The position numbers and the translations under genes are program-made. From Deltaproteobacteria bacterium (lineage in GTDB: Bacteria > Myxococcota_A > UBA9160 > UBA6930): DNA of 64,000 nt. Shown here one piece after another: positions 17,350-28,490 of the stretch. The notes beneath the pieces are model-generated. The model made no database searches. It was not told the origin of the DNA and worked only from the letters and a program-made list of their open reading frames with translations. The DNA lies in the NCBI GenBank assembly GCA_016875395.1, contig VGRF01000019.1:1-64000 (forward strand), read 5' to 3'. The first letter of the stretch is position 1. Each line of letters starts with the position of its first letter.

Positions 17350-18222
17350 TCAGGCGTCGAGCTTCCGATAGCGCGGCTTCTTCCCGGTCGTTCCGTACGC
17401 GATGCCCGAGAGCTTGCGCAGCTTCCGGAAGCCCGCGCTGTGATCGACGAGGCGCGGGCCGGCAGCGGTTAGGCCGCCGTCGACCACGAGCAGGTGGCCG
17501 CTCACGAACACGCTGTCGTCGCTCGCGAGGAAGAGCGCAGCGCCGGCGATGTGCTCCGGCTGGCCGCGATCGGGCCACGGCTGGATCTCTGCGCGCCACT
17601 CGTCCGCGGCCTCCTCCTTCCCGCCGTGCATCAGCGGCGTGTAAATCACGCCGGGGCAGATCGCGTTCACGCGAATGCGGTGCTCCGCGAGCTCGAGCGA
17701 GGTCGACTGCGTGATGCTCGCGACCGCCGCCTTCGCCGCCGAGTACGCCTGCGCGCCGCCGCCGCCGGTGAGCGCTGCGACCGAGGCGGTGTTGATGATC
17801 GAGCCGCCGCGGCCCGCGGCGATCATCGCGCGCGCGGCGTGCTTGATGCCGAGGAACACCGAGCGCGTGTCGATCGCGAAGGTCTCGTCCCACGCGTCGA
17901 CTTCCGTCTCGGTGATCGGCCCGAACGCGCCGCCGACGCCCGCGTTGTTGAACATCACGTCGAGGCGCCCGAAATCCGCGAGCGCGAGATCGACGAGCCC
18001 CGCCACATCGCGCTCTTCCGCGACGTCCGCGCGCACGAAGCGGAGACGCTTCGCGTCGCCGCGCTCCGCGCGCGCGCTCGCGAGGGCTTCGCCCTTCGCG
18101 GCGTTCAGGTCCGCCGCGATCACGCACGCGCCCTCGTCGAGGAAGCGCTCGACGCTCGCGAGCCCCATTCCGCTCGCGCCGCCCGTCACGATCGCCACGC
18201 GCCCATCGAGTCGTCCGCTCAT
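17350..18222 (-). CDS. Short-chain dehydrogenase/reductase
   Basis: 290 residues. Motifs: VTGGASGMG for the dinucleotide, NNAGVGG, and the catalytic YSAAKAAV with Ser in NTASVAALTG. The last 35 residues are a basic tail (RKLRKLSGIAYGTTGKKPRYRKLDA) beyond the normal SDR core. ATG at 18222. It ends immediately after the heme-motif lipoprotein gene (stops adjacent, convergent) and lies downstream of another SDR on the same strand 34 bp away, so the two SDRs probably form one unit. Substrate unknown. Confidence 0.9.
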   Translation of the reverse strand: MSGRLDGRVAIVTGGASGMGLASVERFLDEGACVIAADLNAAKGEALASARAERGDAKRLRFVRADVAEERDVAGLVDLALADFGRLDVMFNNAGVGGAFGPITETEVDAWDETFAIDTRSVFLGIKHAARAMIAAGRGGSIINTASVAALTGGGGAQAYSAAKAAVASITQSTSLELAEHRIRVNAICPGVIYTPLMHGGKEEAADEWRAEIQPWPDRGQPEHIAGAALFLASDDSVFVSGHLLVVDGGLTAAGPRLVDHSAGFRKLRKLSGIAYGTTGKKPRYRKLDA

Positions 18223-18256
18223 GCCACTTCTCCCTGCGGAATTGCGTCTCGCGCGC

Positions 18257-19153
18257 TCAGCTCTTCAGCGCCTTCGCGATCAGCGCGCTCGCGTCCGGCA
18301 CCCCGCGCGGCACCGTGTAGCCGCGGTCGTCCGCCATGCGCGCGACGTACGCGGCGACATCTTCGATCGTCGCGGCGGGGTTGAAGAAGCCCTCGGTCTC
18401 GCCCACGAACACGCGCGCGTAGCGCCCTGCGCCGGCCGTCATCACTTCGCCCGCGAGTGCGCACGACTCGTGGCACAGGTACGCGACGAGCGGCGCGACT
18501 TTCTCGGGGCCCATGTGCGGACCGAGCTCACCCGTCAGGCCCGCGGTCATGCGCGTCGCGGCGTTCGGGCTCACCACGTTCGCCTTGATGTCGAACTTCG
18601 CGCCTTCGATCGAGAGCGTCCGCGCGAAGCCGACCAGGCCCATCTTCGCGGCCGAGTAGTTCGCCTGGCCGAAGTTCCCGTACGTGCCCGACGGCGAGGA
18701 CGTCATCACGATGCGGCCGTGGCCCTGCGCACGCATCTTCGCGTAGGCGGGCCGCGTCACGTTGAAGGCGCCGCGCAGGTGCGTGCCGTGCACGGTGTCC
18801 CACATCTCGTGGGTCATGTTGTGAAACGCCTTGTCGCGCAGGACGCCGGCGTTGTTGATCACGATGTCGACGCGCCCGAACGCTTCGAGCGCGTGCGCGA
18901 CGATCGCTTCACCGCCCTCCGCGCTCGCGACGCTGGTGGTGTCCGCGACCGCGATGCCGCGCGCCGCGCTGATCTCCTCCACCACGCTCTTTGCGGGCTC
19001 CGCGCTGCCGCCCGAGCCGTCGAGCTCGCCGCCGTTGTCGTTCACGAGCACGCTCGCGCCGCGCGCGGCGAGCAGCTTTGCGTACTCGCGGCCGAGCCCG
19101 CGCCCGCCGCCCGTCACGATCGCCACGCGTCCGTCGAATCGAAGCTGAGACAT
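18257..19153 (-). CDS. Short-chain dehydrogenase/reductase, peroxisomal-multifunctional-enzyme-like
   Basis: 298 residues. It has VTGGGRGLGREYA, VNDNGGELDGSG, INNAGVLRDKAF and the catalytic NYSAAKMGLVGFA. The DNGG block and the long loop after it are typical of the 3-hydroxyacyl-CoA dehydrogenase domain of MFE-2/HSD17B4-type proteins, so a role in beta-oxidation of branched or sterol-derived acyl-CoA is plausible. ATG at 19153 has ACGGAGG six bases upstream. First gene of a two-SDR unit; divergent from the DUF4124 gene 93 bp away. Confidence 0.88.
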   Translation of the reverse strand: MSQLRFDGRVAIVTGGGRGLGREYAKLLAARGASVLVNDNGGELDGSGGSAEPAKSVVEEISAARGIAVADTTSVASAEGGEAIVAHALEAFGRVDIVINNAGVLRDKAFHNMTHEMWDTVHGTHLRGAFNVTRPAYAKMRAQGHGRIVMTSSPSGTYGNFGQANYSAAKMGLVGFARTLSIEGAKFDIKANVVSPNAATRMTAGLTGELGPHMGPEKVAPLVAYLCHESCALAGEVMTAGAGRYARVFVGETEGFFNPAATIEDVAAYVARMADDRGYTVPRGVPDASALIAKALKS

Positions 19154-19246
19154 GCGCGCCTCCGTTGCGGACACGCTACCGCCGCGTGCACGTCGCGCGC
19201 TCAAGTGCGCCCCGCCAGCGGACGATTCGTCCGCGACGGGAGACGC

Positions 19247-20035
19247 ATGCGCATCGCCACGTTCGCCGCCTTGATCGCGCTCCATCTCGCGGCGCCCGCG
19301 TTCGCGGAAGGCGAGATCTACAAGTACACGGACGCGAAGGGCAGCGTGCGCTTCACGACGAAACTCGACGAAGTGCCGCCCGCGCAGCGCGCAGCCGCGC
19401 AGGCGAGCGCCGCCGCGCGCGTGAAGAAGTCGCAACCGGCGGCGCCGCCGGCGGCAGCCGCGAGCGACGCCAGCGCGGTCGACACGCACGGCGCCTCCGC
19501 GAACGGACGCGTTCGCTCCGCGTCGCAAACCCCGGACGGCATCGCCCTGATCCGCAACCGCCTGCTCAAGGGAACCGCGGCCAGCCACGGCATCGATCCG
19601 AAGCTGCCGGTTTGGGGCGTCCTGATGGAGGAAGGCCTCGAGGGTGGCCACTACTACACGCTCGTCGCGCTCGCAGACGGCTCGGGCAGCATCTACTTCA
19701 GCACCGGGGGCGGCGTGATCGGCGGCAAGAGCGTGCCCGCGATCAACGCGGCTGCGCGCCGGATGGTCGAGCGAGCGACGCGCGACATGCAGCCCTGCGG
19801 TGCTTCGGATCGCGCGTGCTTCGAACAGCGGCCCGTTCTCCAGCCCGAGAAGTTCTTCGGCCCCCCTGGCGGCTCGAACGTCCGCTTCTTGGTGCTCACG
19901 TCGCGCGGCGTCTACACACTGTCACCACGGAAGAACCTCACTTCCGAGGAGCTGGACGTCCTTGGCATCCCCCGCGGGGAAGCACCCCCTCGAATGCCTC
20001 AACGAGGGGGGGTTGGAGTCCGCGCAAAGCGATGA
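19247..20035 (+). CDS. DUF4124-containing exported protein
   Basis: 262 residues. A signal peptide ends near APAFA-EGE. It is followed by a DUF4124 block (GEIYKYTDAKGSVRFTTKLDEVP), an Ala-rich linker, and a mixed globular region with one Cys pair (PCGASDRACFEQR). The ATG at 19247 has GGGAG upstream. The function of DUF4124 proteins is not established; they are periplasmic or envelope-associated. The last 40 residues (Pro/Arg-rich) run up to the edge of the integrative element, so the natural C-terminus could have been altered by the insertion. Confidence 0.8.
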   Translation: MRIATFAALIALHLAAPAFAEGEIYKYTDAKGSVRFTTKLDEVPPAQRAAAQASAAARVKKSQPAAPPAAAASDASAVDTHGASANGRVRSASQTPDGIALIRNRLLKGTAASHGIDPKLPVWGVLMEEGLEGGHYYTLVALADGSGSIYFSTGGGVIGGKSVPAINAAARRMVERATRDMQPCGASDRACFEQRPVLQPEKFFGPPGGSNVRFLVLTSRGVYTLSPRKNLTSEELDVLGIPRGEAPPRMPQRGGVGVRAKR

Positions 20036-20074
20036 GCACGACGACCTCTTCGGGTTGACGAGGGGGGATTTGGC

Positions 20075-20368
20075 GTGAAGGGGTCGAGTGTTCAGCCGCC
20101 CCTCACGGGCCCCCACGGCAAAAGGGAGGCCCGCAAGTGCATCGACCTCTCGACCAGGTTGGGGCTCTCGTTCGCTGAGGCCGACGCGGCGCTGGGCGTC
20201 TCCGAACGACACCTCCGAAACTTGCGGCGTGAGCTTCCCGTCGCACAGCTGGGCGGAAAACTCGTCCTGCCGGTTGATTCGCTTCGCGAGTGGCTGCGGC
20301 GGCGCGCTGAGGAGGCGCAGTCGAAGACCGACGCCGCGGTGCGCGAGATTCTGGGCAGTATCGAATAA
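20075..20368 (+). CDS. Excisionase-like helix-turn-helix protein
   Basis: 97 residues from a GTG with GAGGGGGGA upstream. The core (LSFAEADAALGVSERHLRNLRRELPVAQLGGKLVLPVDSLREWLRRRAEE) matches the MerR-like winged helix of excisionases and DNA-binding helix-turn-helix_17 proteins: a helix-turn-helix, then a wing reading a marker 'lp.dsL..WL'. It should direct excision of the adjacent element or regulate its integrase. It is the first of three genes on one strand. The family call is by pattern only. Confidence 0.7.
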   Translation: MKGSSVQPPLTGPHGKREARKCIDLSTRLGLSFAEADAALGVSERHLRNLRRELPVAQLGGKLVLPVDSLREWLRRRAEEAQSKTDAAVREILGSIE

Positions 20369-20371
20369 ACA

Positions 20372-20614
20372 ATGCCGAATTATTCTACCTGGGATACGAT
20401 GAGCGCGATGGCAAAGAAACCGGCGCGGGGCGGGAGACGACCGGGCGCAGGTCGGCCACGCGAGGTCGGGGAGCCGTTCCGCCTGACAATCGACTACGAG
20501 CGCGCGGACATCGAAGCGCTGCGCAAGGTGGCAGAGTCCCGCGGAGCATCCGTTTCTAGCCTGATCCGCAGCATGGTGGCGAGCGCCGCGAAGCGCGCGC
20601 GCCGGAGGGGCTGA
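20372..20614 (+). CDS. Ribbon-helix-helix-like small protein
   Basis: 80 residues. A basic, Gly/Pro-rich N-terminus (ARGGRRPGAGRPREVG) resembles an AT-hook-like tail. It is followed by FRLTIDYERADIEALRKVAESRGASVSSLIRSMVAS, which has the strand-helix-helix form of CopG/Arc repressors. ATG at 20372 has no clear ribosome-binding site and lies 3 bp after the previous stop; ATG at 20399 is an alternative start. Likely a DNA-binding regulator of the element. A plain phage accessory protein cannot be excluded. Confidence 0.6.
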   Translation: MPNYSTWDTMSAMAKKPARGGRRPGAGRPREVGEPFRLTIDYERADIEALRKVAESRGASVSSLIRSMVASAAKRARRRG

Positions 20615-20616
20615 AC

Positions 20617-21909
20617 GTGGGAGCGAAGGTCCAGTGGTACAAGGATGCGTGGTGGGTGCGCGTTCACCACGGGGGCAAGCGCCGCGACAAGCGCGTCGGC
20701 GACACGGCCGCAGCCAAGCGCGAGGCCGAGGACATCGCGCGGAAGGTCAACGCTGCGATCGAACTCGGCGGATACGAGACGCTCGACCGAAGCGCGCCGA
20801 GCGGTGCCCTGCCCTGCGACGCGACGCTTCGGGAGTGGCTCGCGACCTACTCGCCGACGATGGCGCGCACGACGGAGAAGAGCTTCGCGTGGCTGATCGA
20901 GTCGCACCTCGCGCCGCACTTCAAGGCGCGCGACCTCCGCGACATGCGCGAGGACGATCTCTTGGTGTTCGCGCGCGCGAAGCTCGCCGAGGGACTCGCG
21001 ACGAAGAGCATCGCGAACGCGCTGGGGGTGCTCCGCAACTGCTGCAACGCGCTGATCGATCAACGCCGCCTCGATCGGAACCCTGTGCGCCGCGCGGGTC
21101 GGCTCATGCGAAAGATCGCGCGCCGCGAGTCAACCGAGGTCGAGCGCGTCGAGTATTGGACGGAGCGCGAGGCCGCTCTGCTTTTGCGCATCGCCAGCGA
21201 GACGGAGCCGCGCTTCGCGCCTGCCCTGCTCGTCGCTTTCTCGACCGGCTGCCGACGCGGCGAAGTGCTCGGGCTCCAGTGGAGCGGTGTGGACTTCGAC
21301 AACCGCCGCATCGCGGTCCGGCGCTCGGTCACGATGCGCGGGCTGACGACGCCGAAGAGCGGCAAAGCGCGCGAAGTCGTGATGAGCGACGCGCTCGCTT
21401 CGGCGCTCTTCGATCTCCGCGCCGAGCGGCACCGCGAATGCCTCGCGCGCGGTTGGCGTGAAATCCCGGCGTGGCTGTTCCCCTCGGTCAGCGGCTCGAC
21501 GTGGTGGGACGAGACAGCGCTCTCGCGAGCCTGGGAACGCGTCAGGCGGCGCGCGCAGGCCGAGGGCGTGCGACCGCTGCGCTTCCACGCGACGCGCCAC
21601 AGCTGGGCAACCTGGGCGCTTCGCGCGGGCAAGAGCGTTCGCTGGGTCGCGTCACAACTCGGTCACGCCGATCCCGCGTTCACGCTGCGCGTCTACGCGC
21701 ACGCGATGCGGAGCGAAGAGACCGATCTCGGCTTCCTCGACGAAATCCGAGCCCCGGAGCCGCGAAATCCGGCTCTCGACGGCTCCAGACGGCTCCAGCC
21801 GTTCGACGACGAGGACGCGCAGCTTCCTAAGTCCCTGATTCCATTGGTGGGCCGCCTGGGACTCGAACCCAGAACCAACGGGTTAAAAGCCCGCTGCTCT
21901 ACCGATTGA
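20617..21909 (+). CDS. Tyrosine recombinase (phage-type integrase)
   Basis: 430 residues. An N-terminal arm-type DNA-binding region (YKDAWWVRVHHGGKRRDKRVG) and a core-binding SAM-like domain (about 75-160) precede a complete catalytic domain. It has Arg in STGCRRGEVLGLQW, Lys in TPKSGKAREV, His-x-x-Arg in HATRHSWAT, His in LGHADPAFT and Tyr in VYAHAM. It should integrate and excise the element by strand exchange at a tRNA 3' end. The last 20 or so codons (from LVGRLGLEPRT to RCSTD) are the antisense of the tRNA-Lys gene, showing that the natural C-terminus is set by the integration site. Confidence 0.92.
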   Translation: MGAKVQWYKDAWWVRVHHGGKRRDKRVGDTAAAKREAEDIARKVNAAIELGGYETLDRSAPSGALPCDATLREWLATYSPTMARTTEKSFAWLIESHLAPHFKARDLRDMREDDLLVFARAKLAEGLATKSIANALGVLRNCCNALIDQRRLDRNPVRRAGRLMRKIARRESTEVERVEYWTEREAALLLRIASETEPRFAPALLVAFSTGCRRGEVLGLQWSGVDFDNRRIAVRRSVTMRGLTTPKSGKAREVVMSDALASALFDLRAERHRECLARGWREIPAWLFPSVSGSTWWDETALSRAWERVRRRAQAEGVRPLRFHATRHSWATWALRAGKSVRWVASQLGHADPAFTLRVYAHAMRSEETDLGFLDEIRAPEPRNPALDGSRRLQPFDDEDAQLPKSLIPLVGRLGLEPRTNGLKARCSTD

Positions 21910-21920
21910 GCTAACGGCCC
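21845..21920 (-). tRNA. tRNA-Lys (anticodon UUU)
   Basis: On the minus strand the 76 bases fold as a normal cloverleaf. The acceptor GGGCCGT pairs with GCGGCCC (one G-T pair); the D arm is GCTCAATCGGTAGAGC. The anticodon stem GCGGG/CCCGT holds the loop CTTTTAA (anticodon TTT), and the T arm is CTGGG-TTCGAGT-CCCAG. Discriminator A is followed by an encoded CCA. The integrase gene overlaps the 3' two thirds on the opposite strand. Confidence 0.97.
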
Positions 21921-22075
21921 GAAGGCGCGGGAAGTACCACCGGGGCCCCGGAGTGTCGACCGGCAATTGGCGCGCAGGCGCGGCGCAGCGTGCAACCAGG
22001 CGCCGCAAAACCGCACGCAAGCCGCCTGCCGCGCATGCCGACAAGACGGCAACGCTTCGGCGTCTCGGGCGAGGT

Positions 22076-23464
22076 GTGGCTTTGAACAAAACCTTCACGC
22101 AGTTCCTGCTGCAGAACGACCTTGCGTCGATGCAAGAGCTCGAGGAGGCCTCGCAGGCCACGGTCCTCTATGGCGGCCGGGTCGGCACCGCACTGATCGA
22201 GTTGGGCCTGCTCACGCCCGAGCAACTCGACTCTGCGCTCGCGAATCACCACGGCCTGCCCGAAATCCCCCGCGAGTGGCTGGAGCGTCCCGACGCGGGC
22301 GCGCGCGCGGCGCTGCACCTCGATCTCATCAAGCGCCACCGCGCGTTCCCGCTCAACTTCGAGAAGCGCTCGCTGCACGTCGGCATGGTGGACCCGCAGA
22401 ACGAGGCGGTGCTCGACGACCTCGCTTTCGCGAGCGGCTGCCTGATCGTCCCCTACGCGCTCGCCGAGTTCCGCTTCGTGCAACTGATGCAGCGCGTCTA
22501 CGGAATCGCGCCGTCGAATCGCTTCAAGAATTTGCTCGACGAGGGGAAGCGCGCGCGCGCGATGCGGGCGCGCGAGGAGCAGCGCGCCGTGGGGCGCGCC
22601 AGGCGAAAAGCCGAGGTGGAGGAGAACCTCGCGTTCGGGCCGCTCGCCGCGGACCTGTCTGCGCCCGCGGACGAATCCGCGTTCGTAGTCGCGAACCCGA
22701 CGCCACTCGCCGCTACGGCAAAGACGTCCGCGCCGGCGCCTCCGGTCGAGGCGACCGCGCCGTTCGCCGCGCAGCCGCCCGCTGCTCCGGCGGCCGCAGC
22801 GGCGCGCGCACCGGAGCCCGCGATCGAGATCGACGCGAAGCCACACGTCGCCGATCGGCGCGCGCCGCCGCCCACTCTCGAGCAGCTCGAGGCCACGGTG
22901 AAGGAATCGGGTGATCGCGCGGCGGTCATCGAGGCTGCGCTCGCGCTCGGCGCCCGCTTCGCGGAGGTCGTGGCCCTCTTCGTGGTCCGGGACGGCGTCG
23001 CCGCAGGGCTCGAGGGTGCCCGCGCAGGGACGCCGCTCGAGCTCGACGCGACGCTGATTCCGCTCGCGGGCGAGCACGCGCTGGCGAGTTGTTACGGCTC
23101 GCGCGAACCGCTCCGCACGAAGCCGGCCGCCGCGCTCGACAAGCTGCTCGCGAAGGCGCTGCGCTCGGGCGAAGCGACCGAGATCTGCGTGTTCCCCGTG
23201 CGCATCGGCGACCGCGTCGTGAACCTGCTCGTCGCGCAGCCACGCGAAGGCGCGCTCGCGGCGTCGGCATTCGCGGCGTTCAGTGTCCTCTCGACGCAGC
23301 TCGCCGACGCGTATGGGCGCCTGATCCGCGAGTCGAAGCAGAAGGCGATGGCGCCGGCGCCGGCTGCGACCGAGAAGCCGGCTCCTGCCCGGGCTCCGCA
23401 GACGAGAGCCTCGATCGGAGCGCTTCCGCTGCAGAAGCGCGTGGTGAAGGTGCCCGCGAAGTAG
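22076..23464 (+). CDS. GspE/PilB N-terminal-domain protein (MshEN-like)
   Basis: About 462 residues from the GTG at 22076. TTG at 22082 is better spaced from GGGCGAGG; an upstream GTG at 21953 would add a basic tail of doubtful reality. Residues about 8-110 match the T2SSE-N fold (FTQFLLQNDLASMQELEEA ... GRVGTALIELGLLTPEQLDSALA), which in pilus ATPases binds c-di-GMP or platform proteins. No ATPase domain follows. An Ala/Pro linker leads to a GAF-like C-terminal segment (ALGARFAEVVALFVVRDG). It may be a c-di-GMP or surface-signal sensor; the function is not known. The promoter of the divergent tRNA-Lys lies in the preceding gap. Confidence 0.7.
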   Translation: MALNKTFTQFLLQNDLASMQELEEASQATVLYGGRVGTALIELGLLTPEQLDSALANHHGLPEIPREWLERPDAGARAALHLDLIKRHRAFPLNFEKRSLHVGMVDPQNEAVLDDLAFASGCLIVPYALAEFRFVQLMQRVYGIAPSNRFKNLLDEGKRARAMRAREEQRAVGRARRKAEVEENLAFGPLAADLSAPADESAFVVANPTPLAATAKTSAPAPPVEATAPFAAQPPAAPAAAAARAPEPAIEIDAKPHVADRRAPPPTLEQLEATVKESGDRAAVIEAALALGARFAEVVALFVVRDGVAAGLEGARAGTPLELDATLIPLAGEHALASCYGSREPLRTKPAAALDKLLAKALRSGEATEICVFPVRIGDRVVNLLVAQPREGALAASAFAAFSVLSTQLADAYGRLIRESKQKAMAPAPAATEKPAPARAPQTRASIGALPLQKRVVKVPAK

Positions 23465-23511
23465 CGCGCCCCTTCCCGCGTGTACCGCCGAAGGGACGAA
23501 TCTTTCGCAGC

Positions 23512-26399
<2,888 letters not shown>

Positions 26400-26555
26400 G
26401 CGGGTCTCCTTCCGTCGCAAGCCGCCCGCAAAACCGAGGCTCAGGGGCCGGGAACCCGGCCAGCCTGGGGACGCGTGCCGCGCCCGGCTCGAAGAACGGC
26501 GCAGGATTGCCGCGACGGGGGGGCGGTGCAAGGCGCGCGAAGAATCGAGGGGCGT

Positions 26556-26600
26556 GGGTCTGACGCCGGATTGGCGATTCTCCGCGGGCGCGGGTCTGAC
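26556..26600. repeat. Direct repeat GGGTCTGAC in the serA-aroA gap
   Basis: The 9-base word occurs at 26556-26564 and 26592-26600, 36 bases apart, in the 235-bp divergent gap. Two copies near both start sites could be an operator or a degenerate small repeat; there is nothing else to support either. Confidence 0.3.
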
Positions 26601-26634
26601 CCTCGCTGCGCGCTTCCCTTACGTTGCCTCGCCC

Positions 26635-27927
26635 ATGTCCGCCGCCCTGCCCGACCCGCTGCCGATCCGCCCGCGCGGCCCGCTCGCGGCGACGGTGCGC
26701 CCGCCTGGCTCGCGCAGCCTCGCGAATCGCGCGCAGCTCGCGGCGGCCCTCGCGCGCGGCACGAGCGTCGTGCGCAACCTCACGCCGAGCGACGACGTGG
26801 ATGCGATGCGGCTCGGGCTCGAGGCGCTCGGCGTGCGCATGGAGCGCATCGGGGGTGCGGACGACTGGCGCATCCACGGTGTCGACGGGCGCTTCGCGCC
26901 GATCGCGAGCGCCATCGACGTGCGCGCGTCCGGCACCACCGCGCGCTTCCTCACTGCGGCGGCCACGCTCGCGAGTGCTCCGGTCATGCTCGACGGCACG
27001 AAGCGCATGCGCGAGCGCCCGATCGCGGATCTCGCCGCCGCGCTCGGCGCACTCGGGGCGCGCGTCGAGGTGCTCGGCGAGCGCGGCTGTCCCCCTGTGC
27101 GCGCAGGCGGCTCGCGCCTCGTCGGCGGCGAGGCGTTGCTCGACGTGCGGCGCAGCTCGAGCCAGTACGTGTCGGGGATCTTGCTTGCGGCGCCGTACGC
27201 GGAGCGCGATGTCACGCTGCGCCTCGCCGGGGACGAAGTCACCTCGCGCCCGTTCGTGGACATGACCCTCGCCGTGATGCGCGACTTCGGCGCCGACGTC
27301 GAATGGCGCGGCCCGGGCACATTGTTCGTGCGCGCGGGCCGCGGCTACCGCGCGCGCGAGTACTTCGTCGAGCCCGATGCGCAGGGCGCCGTCTACGGCT
27401 TCGCGGCCGCGGCGATCGTGGGCGGGCACGTGACGGTGGAGCACATTGCGCGCGACTCGACGCAGGGCGAGCTCGCCTTCCTCGGCGCGCTCGAAGCGAT
27501 GGGCTGCGCGGTCGAGCGCAGCGACCACGCGATCACGGTGCGCAGTGCGCCGAAGCTGCGCGGCATTCGCGTCGACGCCAACGCGTGGTCCGACTCGGCG
27601 CTCGCGCTCGCGGTCGTCGCGCTCTTCGCCGACGGCCCGACCGAGATCGTCAACGTGCCGAACCTGCGCATCAAAGAGACCGACCGCCTCGCCGCGCTCG
27701 AGCGCGAGCTCGCGAAGCTGGGCGCGCGCACGAGCACGGGCGCGGACTGGCTGCGCATCGAGCCGGGTCCAGCGCGCAGCGCCGAGATCGACACCTACGA
27801 CGACCACCGCATGGCGATGTCGTTCGCGCTCGCCGGCCTGCGCATCCCCGGCGTCGCGATCCGCGACCCCGGCTGCGTGAGCAAGACGTGGCCGGGGTTT
27901 TTTGAGGCGCTCGCGAGCTGGGCGTGA
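26635..27927 (+). CDS. aroA: 5-enolpyruvylshikimate-3-phosphate synthase
   Basis: 430 residues. Family blocks are present in order: PGSRSLANRA, ASGTTARFL, SSSQYVSGILLAAP, RPFVDMTLAVM, NLRIKETDRL, YDDHRMAMSFAL and SKTWPGFFEAL. It makes EPSP from shikimate-3-phosphate and PEP. The Lys of the standard PGSKS motif is Arg here, a conservative change at a residue normally near invariant. The normal GN before the GT loop is RA. Start ATG at 26635. Convergent with exbD across a long palindrome. Function is very likely, with possibly altered kinetics. Confidence 0.94.
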   Translation: MSAALPDPLPIRPRGPLAATVRPPGSRSLANRAQLAAALARGTSVVRNLTPSDDVDAMRLGLEALGVRMERIGGADDWRIHGVDGRFAPIASAIDVRASGTTARFLTAAATLASAPVMLDGTKRMRERPIADLAAALGALGARVEVLGERGCPPVRAGGSRLVGGEALLDVRRSSSQYVSGILLAAPYAERDVTLRLAGDEVTSRPFVDMTLAVMRDFGADVEWRGPGTLFVRAGRGYRAREYFVEPDAQGAVYGFAAAAIVGGHVTVEHIARDSTQGELAFLGALEAMGCAVERSDHAITVRSAPKLRGIRVDANAWSDSALALAVVALFADGPTEIVNVPNLRIKETDRLAALERELAKLGARTSTGADWLRIEPGPARSAEIDTYDDHRMAMSFALAGLRIPGVAIRDPGCVSKTWPGFFEALASWA

Positions 27928-27972
27928 GTGATTGCCCTCTGCTCAGCCTGCGCGCCGCCTGGGCACAGAACC

Positions 27973-28032
27973 GGGGACATTCCGAAAGCAAGTAAAGAAA
28001 CGCTCTGCTTTACTTTCTTGCGGAACGTCCCC
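27973..28032. repeat. Long imperfect palindrome between aroA and exbD
   Basis: Two 25-base arms (27973-27997 and 28008-28032) match at 22 of 25 positions around a 10-base loop. The core is AT-richer (AAGTAAAG, CTTTACTT) than the neighbourhood. The arms begin GGGGACATTCCG and end GAACGTCCCC. It sits between convergent genes, so it may act as a two-way terminator, but the form resembles a REP/MITE-type element of the type moved by IS200/Y1 transposases. Confidence 0.7.
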
Positions 28033-28058
28033 GTTCCTCTGGTGCGCACATTGCGGCG

Positions 28059-28490
28059 CTACTCGCCCCCGCCCTTCACCTTGATGGTCGCGAGCGCGAA
28101 GCCTTCGGCGCCGGCGATCTGGGCTTGGTCGAGCACGAACACGGCCTCGCCGTAGACGATCTCCTTGTCGCCGCGCAGGATCACGATCTTGTCCGTCGCC
28201 ACTTCGAGCGCGGCCTTGATCTTGTCTTGCAGCGCGTCGCGGGCGACTACGTCGCCGTCGACTTGAATCGTGCCGTCGGTCGAGATCGTGACGTTCACGG
28301 CCTTCGGCGGCGTCTTGCCTGCCTCCTGGGCCGAAGGCAGATCGACCTTCTTGCCCGTGTTCGCGATCACCGACGACGTGACCATGAAGATGATCAGCAG
28401 CACGAGGAACACGTCGGTCAGCGGCGTGATGTTGATCTCGGCGACGATTCCGCCGCCGCTCTCGTCATCGCCCGGAAGCTGAACCGCCAT
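28059..28490 (-). CDS. ExbD/TolR-type biopolymer transport protein
   Basis: 143 residues. The short N-terminal tail is followed by INITPLTDVFLVLLIIFMVTS, with the essential Asp (Asp26) at the head of the single membrane helix. A periplasmic domain (about 55-143) carries VAVTIS-like strands. It should form the proton channel with the ExbB-like protein encoded 26 bp upstream (overlapping). The C-terminal end is near a palindrome shared with aroA. TolR and ExbD cannot be separated by sequence alone; context with a TonB-like gene favours ExbD-type. Confidence 0.92.
   Translation of the reverse strand: MAVQLPGDDESGGGIVAEINITPLTDVFLVLLIIFMVTSSVIANTGKKVDLPSAQEAGKTPPKAVNVTISTDGTIQVDGDVVARDALQDKIKAALEVATDKIVILRGDKEIVYGEAVFVLDQAQIAGAEGFALATIKVKGGGE

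Larger units (their letters stand above)
20075..21920 (+). mobile_element. Small tRNA-Lys-associated integrative element (right end)
   Basis: Three tightly packed genes (excisionase-like HTH, RHH-like protein, tyrosine integrase; gaps of 3 and 2 bp) end inside a tRNA-Lys gene whose 3' half is the usual attachment site of such integrases. No copy of the tRNA 3' end could be found by eye to the left, so the left boundary is unknown. The element may be a remnant, or a very small unit of about 1.9 kb with no cargo. Confidence 0.55.

Noticed and set aside
20036-20074. Possible left att repeat of tRNA-Lys near 20 kb
   Set aside because: Only a weak partial likeness to GGTTCGAGTCC, and in inverted orientation; a direct repeat is required.
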